Shown here piece by piece: positions 22,921 to 33,200 of a stretch of DNA of 64,000 nt. Under the pieces are notes generated by a model that made no database searches, was not told the DNA's origin, and was given only the letters and a program-made list of their open reading frames with translations. A program made the translations under genes and the position numbers. Numbering within the stretch: the stretch's first letter is position 1; the number at the start of each line of letters is the position of its first letter. The stretch is from Ciona savignyi. Lineage: Eukaryota; Chordata; Ascidiacea; Phlebobranchia; Cionidae. The stretch spans positions 161,775 to 225,774 of the forward strand of contig CH003018.1 in assembly GCA_000149265.1 (NCBI GenBank), read 5' to 3'.

Positions 22921-24253
22921 AACTAATTTTTAAAAATTTATTTAGAACTCTCGACTATTGAACAAAGCAGTCTGAAATAATATCTAGTAATTCTTGATTG
23001 GGAGCAGCATTTTTGCCCGTACCTTGTACAGTTTAATTCATATCCAGCAGATAATACCATAAAATACTATATATTATATAGAACTCTGTGATAATACCAT
23101 TTTAAGCATAAATAAGCGCCATCTTTGTTCTAAGTTTTGTATTACGGGATGCTATTATATGAATAATACGAACAAATAGAGTATGTACAATGCGGGCCGC
23201 TATGCTATGAATATTACTGTAATATCCTTCGGTATTCAACAGGTAATGTTTTTTTTTATGATTTAATATCCTAAGTTTAGTTAAAAACTATAGTTTAGCG
23301 CAGTGGTTCTGAAACTTTTTAGAGTTGGGACCCACTATTTATTACCACAATTTATGGCGACCCACTTAACTTTATATATAGTTGTTGTTAGTTTCTAGGT
23401 TACGCTATCGTTGCAAAGGAACACACTTCTGGAATCAAGCCACGATTCAAGATTGTGTGATGTCACCATTATGATAGTTTCACCTTGATTTTTGTATAGG
23501 AAATAGCCAGTATAGTTAATCAGAGCTTTCTATAACTTTTCACGACCCACTAAGATTCCTTTCGCGACCCACCGGTGGGTCGCGACCCATAGTTTGAGAA
23601 ACGCTGGTTTAGCGTACAAAAGGACCATTTCTATGGTATGGCTTTGCTAAAACGGTGGTTACCCAGCTAAGATAAATTTTAGTTGGTAACCGCTAGATTG
23701 ACAACAAATGTTACATCAAAACGCGTTTTATTTCGCCAATTCCTTTTAACAATTTATACATCATAGCGCATAAGCTGGGGCTAACTGAAATAAATACCGT
23801 TACATCAAGCAATAAAAAATTATAAGACTGATGTGTTAAGCAAGGAGTTGGCGTTCAATGTACACTACGCAATAACAATTCAAAAGTATAGTTGCTTTTT
23901 GTACAAATACTTAGTTATAGAAGCACGTGCAAACTTCATGTCTTTTTAAAGGATTGTCCATGGCACTACTATGAAACAATTTTGTACATGCATTTCAATA
24001 CAAGCGGTACTGTACAATTTATATATTCTCATGAGGATGTTAAATATATTCTAAACCCTTTTACAAATTAAGTATTGTAAAGTCCAAAGGAACATTGTGG
24101 TTGCACCCCATACTTTTCTAATATACCTTTCAGAAAAATATGATTTAACACCAGAAGTTTGCAAAGTGTACATTGTGTAAAACTTACAGGATTCAGTTGC
24201 AATATGTACAAATAAAACCTTCAACTATGAAAACAACTTTTTATAGTGTATGC
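22921..24253. other. Intergenic region upstream of PITHD1 / downstream of IRF exons
   Basis: This contains a precise hAT MITE (23301-23606) and otherwise AT-rich DNA that should include the 3' UTR of the IRF gene. No other coding exon was recognised. Confidence 0.45.
23301..23606. mobile_element. hAT-type MITE with perfect 8-bp target duplication
   Basis: A 306-bp element beginning CAGTGGTTCTGAAACTTTTT and ending AGTTTGAGAAACGCTG, inverted repeats typical of hAT non-autonomous elements. Both sides carry the identical 8-mer GTTTAGCG (23293-23300 and 23607-23614). Internal CGACCCAC motifs repeat near both ends. The intact duplication suggests a fairly recent insertion. Confidence 0.88.
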
Positions 24254-27200
24254 CTATGCGTTGTAAGATTCAAACATTCTCAAAATGTTGTCAAGCCTGG
24301 TTTCATTACTCAGCGATTTTTCATCAACAGAAGTTATTCGCTGCATCATGGTTTCTGCTGCTTTAGGTACCAAGGAAATGGCAACATGAACACGGCTGTG
24401 CCTTTGCTTTGGTGTTTTCCCGAAGGCCAAATTTATTTCTATGTTTGGACATGCAGAACCTTCAATCAGGTACCTGTGCCAGTCTATCATGAATTTCTTG
24501 TAGGAGAAAAGCGTGTATGTTTGATCGCGGGCCAACAGTAATGGGTTTGAGTCTGTGTCAGCTTCACCGTAGCTACTGAAGGCAAATACACGGCATTGGC
24601 ACAATCTTTTCATGTGAAGCACGTGTGATTGGTCAGATTTTAACAACAGCCCACTTTCCATGTGTTTTAGTACAGTGTAAAGAAGATTACCAGGTGGAAC
24701 ATCGGATTCAGGAAGGCTAACAGGTGTGCTGTCAAAATCTTTAATTGCTTCCAATTTTCGTGTTGCTATTAACGACTTTTCTTGATCTTTGCTGCTGCCA
24801 TATTGAACACGATATCCATAACTCATATCAGTGAGCATCATGTCCTTCACAACATTCTTGGTCTGATATCTTACATTCATCTTGTAAGTAAATAACTCAT
24901 CAGCTGAAAAATTATAAAACATTTAAATTACTTATCAGCAGTCTAATGTAAAAAAGGTTTTTTATCATTTTTAAACTCAGCAGAAGCACCAGATCACCTA
25001 AAACCAAAATTTTGACCTTGTTAAAGCTACTTACCAGATTATTACATAGAATTTGTTATAATAAGTTTGGGCATAAAAATGTAATAATAAATGTAGTAAT
25101 AAAAAAATAATACATTAATCATTACCAGAATTATTAGGTTTAAAATGTGTTTAACTTACGGGGTATTTGTAATTCTATAAGTATATCAGCAATGCTAATT
25201 TTCTGTGGACGTAACCCAACTTTAGGCGGATTGTTGATTGTCTCATCTTCACTTTGATCGGATGCAGAGTGTTGCTCTTGTGCAGAAGAAGCTATTTGAG
25301 CTGCCTCCAGCAGCATTTGAAAACCATCCATTTCTTTCGGGAGTTGTCGGTTATTTACATGGGTTCCAGCATTTTGATTTACTGACGTGCTGTGGGCTAC
25401 TGAATTATACACTGTGGTAAGTGCAGAGTGAGTATTAGAATTTGCTTCTTTTGGATCAATCTGCGCAGTGTTGAGGTAGGAGTTTTGGCTGCTGTCATCT
25501 GCAGAATTTGCTGAATGAATTTCAACATTCATTTGAATGTTTTCAAAATGGCTGGTTGGTTCCTCAACAGTTCGAAGCTGGTTGTACGGATATTGATTTG
25601 AACTGTCAGATTCCATGTCTTCACTTTTAATCTCACTAATAAAACTTCCAGAAGAGCCCATCTAAAACAGGTTGGTTTAGTGAAAAGTTATTGATTTACC
25701 AATCAGTTCATTTACATATTATTAGTATACAGACTAAGTCTACACCTAACTTAATGTAAGAAATTACCTAAATCTAAATAATTATCAAATTGGTTAACCA
25801 TTAAAAAAACTATATTCACAAAGGGAATAAAAAGTACCAGTCAAACCAAATGGAAACAAAATTTCAATGTAGCACACAAATTTAAAATAGTTTAGTCTCA
25901 TTAGTTATACTAAATGATGTACCATTGAATTTATATTAATTGCTTCCTTAACTCTCAAGTTGTTTGAGTATTTAGTGGTTGCCATGACAAGATGAACGGG
26001 AGGACTGATTGGCTTGCATGGAGCAGGGGGAAGAAGGAGTTGAGCAGAAGTTGAGAGGACTGAGCTTCGATCAATGTCGAATGTGCTCTTCGGAAAATCA
26101 CCTTGAAAAATATTATGATTTCTTACAACGCTAAAGTTAGTCTTTATAGGTAAACATGAATAATAAAAATAACGAACTGATGTGGTAAAGAGTAGTTTAG
26201 TTTAGCTTATTTGTTATGTTTTTTTAATGCATTAAACAAATGTATATTTATTTTAAGTAAGAAAAACAGGATAAAACGATTATTTTACATTATTTAACTC
26301 TTTCCCTCCCAACTCGCCATATATCGCGAGTTGGTGGTAAAACATGGCATCCCGACTGTACATAAATGGGTGCAAATCTAAAAAACGATTTCTCCGCAAT
26401 GCGTAATGGTAGAGACCTCAGCTATGGCTCATTCGATCAAGGAAACCCTATATTTTATTCTCTGTGATTATCGTGGAGAAATATTAAAAATGCGAGGAGT
26501 GATAGCCTTTCTTTTTCAAGGCTTCGCCTCTTATTTCTATCGATTTTACACGAATTTACACGTGACTAACTCAGCCAATAGGAGTCGTGTTAACTTGCGG
26601 AGAAGCTCTTTTTGTCAAGCAAGTCTTTCTTTACATTCTCTGTGAATTTCGTGCCGTTGAGATAAAAAGGAGAGCGTTGGTGACGTTTTCGCAGCAGGCG
26701 GTTATGCGTCGTGTTCACCAAAGCATGAATCCAGCTGGGCCTGCTGAGCGCACGATAAAGAAAAAGGCGGCGAGACTAGCTAGTTTGGTGTGCCCTGCTT
26801 TGAAGAATATTGGATATAGTATTTGCGTTTGTTTGGTTTTGTATGCCCTTTTTACACTTCCTTCACTGTTCTTTTTTATACTTTTTACTATTTTAGTTCT
26901 ACAAAACTAAAAACTTCAATGCGTTTTGGTTCAAGTTTTCATAATATAGTAAGAAAAAAGGGAAATTTCAATTACAAATAGTAAAAAAACTACTGAAGAT
27001 AGAAATACAGTTCGAATTTTCCTGAGTACAAAAACTATTAGACAATCTACATTCCAATTTTCATATCATTTGGGCATACCAATAATAAGTGAGTATTTCG
27101 TTTGTCAGTGCACCTCAAATTTTTCAAAGTCGAGCAGAATTTTCTTTGCATAAAAAGTGGTGTTCACTAAAGTTTACATAATATATTCTTTATTAGAGGT

Positions 27201-30200
27201 AGATTTTAGATGTGCAGCTTGTTTAAAAGAGGGATAAATTATCTTTTCAACCATACTAAATATTAAATCATAGCATAAACTTTAGAAAAACTGTGCTAAT
27301 TTGAAAATGACTAAAAATTGTAAAAAACACTGCGGGACAGCATGTTTGAATTAATGCATTTGGCCGGGAGTGAAAGAGTTAAAACATAAACAATTTTGTT
27401 AAAGAATGGTGAATCTAAGATGCCACATATGCACGCAGTCGAGTAATCACGATATACTATTTTCATTAATGTTAGCACAAGAGCTGTATAGGGTTCTGCA
27501 GGGCCAAATATCCATCAAATTTTGGACGAGTAAGAATTTACTCACGCGTACGGAAGCTCATGTGAGTAGTGCATGCGAGTAACGGGAGTAAACATGGCTC
27601 GCAACTGTGGTTTGTAAAAAATGTTATACCCCAGGTCCCCAGTTAAATAAAAAAGGTCGCGGTAAACGTTAATTAGTTTTTTATATGCGAGAGTTAATTC
27701 TTACTCGCACTAAGTGCGTCAGTAATCGTGTGATTACTTGTGTTACTGGCATGGATTTTTGGCCCTGGTTCTAATATGGTTTTAAACCAACATATAAACA
27801 TAAATACAATAGCTTCCTATTCATCCACCATTGGGTATTAAACCACCCAGGCAGCCTCACTTACATGTAAAGCTGCATGCCGGAAATTTTTATCCCATAT
27901 ATAGCATAAGAGCTGTATATGGTTCTAATATGGTTTAAAACCAACATCAAAACATAAATACAATGAACATGCCTCCTATTCATCCACCATTAGATTAAAC
28001 CACCTACGTAGCCCCACTTACATGTAAAGAATGAGGAAAAGTGAGAAGACGACGGCGAACCTCCAGAAGGAGGAGTAGTAGTACATGATGCTGAGGAAGA
28101 ATCCTCCGCGGAGCAAAGTGAAGAAGACATCCAACCAATCTCTCCTCATCAAGTCATCATCATCGGCTGCAGCGAACCCTCCTTGCGCGTTCATCTGGAA
28201 CATGGAGGGCACACTTTTTGAATCAGGGGACAAAATTATTTCATTATTAGACTAGCTGGCCCAGTGATCGAGCCGCCACGTTCAAGTCGTTGAGCTACCA
28301 ATCACATATAGTTAGTTTGTTACTGTTGATAAAAAACATTAAACTAAAAATATGGTACATTACTGGAACTAGAAAGCTCCGTTGCGTCTATATAGCTGTG
28401 ACATCATGATTTAGCTATGACATCGCTATTAAGTCTCGCATCATGCCGATAACATACGCCGGGCCGTAGTTTACCCATGTCTAATATAGTGTCTGTTGTA
28501 TAGTCGTGATGTAACAACCACGCACTGTTCCTATCATAACCTTCTTTTCGATACATTGTATTGATGATTATATTTTGATAGCTGGATGAGATAAAGGACA
28601 ACTATGTTTTATTTTGGTGAATGAAAAAATTGCAATGGGTGTTTTGTTTCTTAGTAATACTTAAGGTTATCGAACATTACAACCGGATTGGAGGATTAGA
28701 TTAATTAGTTGCTAATAAATCTAAGCCAACAACTCATCTAAAATGGGTTGAATTTTATACCGACGCTAGATTTTTCACCAAGCACCATTTTTATAGTGAT
28801 GGTCGAAATATATAATTAAAAATAATAATACGAATTATATAATATATATATATCTCTTAATATATATCTCATATAGTGTACATACTAGTCATAATTATTT
28901 CTATTTTTTAAATTCAAAAATCTCTACTGCGGTCACTTACAGGGGGGTTATTGTCGGGGGCTTGACGGATTGGGTCGGGGTGGTTGGGGGGCGCCGCGAC
29001 ATTGGGTTCGGGGTTAGGGGTGAGATCGGGGGTCGGTTGTTGTTGTACGGTTGCTGCACTCATCATACTTGACCCTTGCACTCCATAGCTGGGGGGAGGG
29101 GGAGGTGGATTATTTCGGGGAATTTGATTTTAAAAAACTCAAGAATTTATTTAAAGTAAATATATTATTTATATACAAATAAATTATAAAATCAAAGACC
29201 CAAAATTCCGTTCTTACATACAAAGTACATACAAATATATTATAAAATCAAAGACCCAAAGTGGTGTTTGGTGACTTAAACAATGTACATCGGCATAAGA
29301 AATATACCAGTACCTATAAAGATAAACTATTTTTGTTTAGGATATATTTCATTATGAGAGTGATTTTGGTGGGCTATCTTCAGAGGATTCTTCTGTGTTT
29401 TGATAATGTTGTGTTATACAGTGGAACCGCTTGGAGACCACCTCGATAACACGACCACCTCACTATCAAGACCACTTTAGTGCGGTCCCAAATAATTTAC
29501 TATGGTAATACATTGTAATCTGTTTCAATAACGCGACCACCCCGGTTTCCAGACCAGGACCGCCATATTTTGGTCCAAAACTTCAAATTTGACTCCGCTT
29601 AGGTGACCACATGTGCTAAATAATTTCCCTTTGTCACCAAAAAACAATGTAAAATTTTATTTATGATCAAAACAATAAGAATAAATGAGCGCACACAAAA
29701 AAAATGTGGCAGACAGAACTGAATCCTACAAGATAAACTTTAGTATTAAATTCATTCTGCAGTATCTGATAAAAAATAATGGCATTTGGTGAAAAATTAG
29801 TAAAAATAAAAAAGTTTAAGCGGCATATGACGACAACTTACTGCAAATAAAAATTCACTAACACGACCACCCCGCTAACGCGACCGCATGATCACGGTCC
29901 CATAGGTGGTCAGGTAAGCGGGGTTCTACTCTATATAGAAATGACACAAAATAGGATCGGATATTCATGTTTACCCCCATGAAAGGGAAAACCAAGGGGG
30001 TTAACACACGGGCAATCATCAGATTACATCGCGCCCACTGTCAGGTTATCGGAGCTATTGCAGTGTGTTGTGTATGATTGAGACTTTCCTTCAATTTGAT
30101 AGAACCCATTAATCCACTAAAATCAGCTGGATTCACGCAGTTCGTGGACCAAGGACACATCCTAATAGCCAGTTTCGAACCTGCAACCTTTCGGCTAAAA

Positions 30201-33200
30201 GACGACGCACTAACCTACTACGCTAGTTGTTTAAATACATAACTTACTATTGCATGTAGTGCGCCATCTGCTGGTGATATTGCTGCCACATTAATGAATA
30301 TTGTTCTGTTGTCATTTGAGGTTGGTTGAACTGATTGAATTGGTACGGGTATTGCTGTTGGTTGTACATCTGATGCCAATTGCTGTATTGCCTGTGATTA
30401 TACAAGTCAACGGCAATCAGAAAAAATTGGTTTTCACAAGGTTTTTATAGGTTTCCTGGAAATTTAAAAATTACCTTTGTTTTAAAAGCTTGTTATATGG
30501 GGGAAAACAACCTACATTTTTTATGCATGATTAATTTTAAAACATTTTTTTTGTAATAAAATTGTTTTAGATCTTTAAAATAACTTCAATATAAAAAACA
30601 TTTTATGTTGTAACGTTTTTGCAATAACAGAGTAAACATTAAAAATTTATAAACGCAATAAAGTGTATTTGTCACATTTGTATACTGCATAATTGATTTT
30701 AACAAAACTATATCACATAATTCAACTTACTGTGTGGCTGGGTTGGTTTGTGAACTTGAAGCCGTGTTCCTATGCCTCAACTCAGTTGGTGAGGTGGGGG
30801 TGGCGGTGGGTTTGCTTGTAGATGGGGTCTAAAAATGAAGAAATTCATTTTGTATGTCAAACTTCAAACTTAAGTAGTGTAATTTACCATTACTAAATAA
30901 AACTTGAAAAAATTTCCGCGCTGTAGCACATAAAATGGGGATCGTAATTCAACAGTTGCTCTAATTCATATTTTAATCATAATTTCAGTGTTGATAATAT
31001 ATCAAACCTACAATAACTTAAAAGAAACCTTACTGTTTGTTGCACAATAGATCTGATGATAACTTGTATTTTAACAGCTGCGGTTGTCCCACACATAATA
31101 GTCATAAAAAGTATTCCACACCATTGTAATTATTATAATTAGTAGGCGTGTAAATAAATAGAAAAGGCAAATACCTCATTGTGAATTAATTACAGACACA
31201 TGTATGTGAATGTATGTAATGCAGCATATACCGGTGGTATATAAATAATGTACAGACTACACATATATGTAATGGATAGTATATATTGGAAAATGTATAT
31301 ATATAAATATATAAAATTAATTAGCCTCATGAGTCATTGCTAAATGAAACTATCACCGAAACACAATTATTATAATATTAGTTGCAATACATATATCGGG
31401 TTAACATACTGGAACATCGTTAGACTTTGCTGGTGATGGCTTCGTACAATTCTTTGNNNNNNNNNNNNNNNNNNNNNNNNNNNNNNNNNNNNNNNNNNNN
31501 NNNNNNNNNNNNNNNNNNNNNNNNNNNNNNNNNNNNNNNNNNNNNNNNNNNNNNNNGATATCTTTTAACTTGGCCGCTTTTGAGGCACGTTTTTTGTATG
31601 GCTTCCTCTTTTTCGGTGGTCTTGCTTTTCTTATTTCAGCTAAAAAACATGATTAACTAATTAAATTGTTTTCTAAGGATAAATTATTAAAATAATTACC
31701 TTTTGCCTCTTCATCACTGAGCAATTTATATACCTTGTAGTTCCCAACCTGCAAACCTAATTGGTGGGATTGGTGAAGCTCCTTAATATAATCACACTTT
31801 CTAAGAATGGTTCGAAAGTTGCTTTTCATTTGACTGAAAGATTGGTATGGTTGACCAGTAGCCATATTCCATCTGCCCCTCAACATTGCCCAGTCCTGGA
31901 AATTGTATTGACATTAAGTATCGGGTATTGTAGCATGGTTACTTACATAAGTTTCTAAAGCAAATAGGACACAATGAAGTAAATTTAACATTAATTAATG
32001 TAACACACAAAAAATGACAGAAAAAGACACAGGTAAAAAAAATACATTTTTATGTAAATAATATTTTCCTTACAATATAAAACTTTAAAATAACCCAATA
32101 TAGATGGTTTGGAGAAAGACACGATGCCTTGAGTGTTAACTACATGTTAATCACCATTACATTAGTAAAACACAATTTGACTGTGCAGTGTGTGTTTCTG
32201 CAACTAGGGCCTCTGGCCCTAACCATCATGCATATCGCTCAAATACGTCATGAACAACCTTATACAGTACTTCCGCGATTATCCGTACCTCATTTATCCG
32301 GCATTCGATTATCCGTCCATTGGGTCAGATAATAATTTATGATATAACAATGAAGTGGTACTTTGATACAATTTTGCTCAAGAAATTCAAGATCACATGT
32401 ATTTTTTTAAAAAACATGAATTTGCTCAGAAAGTATATTTACAACGATGTTCAACTCCTGTTTGAATAATTACGGACAGAAGCGTAATTACGTAATTTTG
32501 ATTTGACTTACGTTACGTAATTCCGACGTCCGTAATTACGTAACTGAACGTATTTCGTAATTATGCCGAGCTCTAGTCGGTTAACCATTTACCGAGTCAA
32601 TAGATAGCCCTACTGTAATTTTAACGATCGGCCAAATTTACATTGCTTTTATTAAATAAGTACTGAGATCCCTTAATGTGGTACATTATCTGATGTTAAA
32701 CCTCGTTTAAGTTTTGTTGCATTTGAATCTGCTTCTTACTGTGTTGTTTTGGTTTAAATATAGGAATTCAATTATGCGTTTTTTTCCTTATCCGTTCAGG
32801 TTTTGAAGAAATGCTGTCTCGACTAGACCGGATAATCGAGGAAGTACCTGTATAATATATCAACTGTTGTACATGCCCAGAGAAACTCAAATGTACAAGT
32901 TTCGGCAAGTTTTGTTTGCTAAAAGATTACATCATAGACAACCCCAGTGATAGTTCTGAGGAAATTTCATGCCCCTTCGAATGTACTTTTACTAAAAAGG
33001 CATTTATCCCAGTTAATAAACAGTCTGTTGTTTAAAAGTCACTAAAAGAGTTTTAAAAAATGTGAATAATGTTAGGTTAGAAAACTGCTAATATAAAGTC
33101 TTGATCTTTCGTGGTTAGATTTTGATGTAAGGTCGTGCAAGAGACTTTACCCATCGACTCTTTTTAAAATACCTTTTTTAAAATACAAAATTCACTTCAG

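Noticed and set aside
24173..24541. 122-codon plus-strand frame
   Set aside because: Antisense to the IRF-association-domain exon.
26406..26910. Overlapping plus-strand frames of 79 and 107 codons
   Set aside because: Both lie within the TTAA-flanked element and resemble no transposase or host protein.
28800..28880. AT-dinucleotide stretches here and near 12765 and 54210 as regulatory elements
   Set aside because: Simple TA microsatellites; no other supporting signal.
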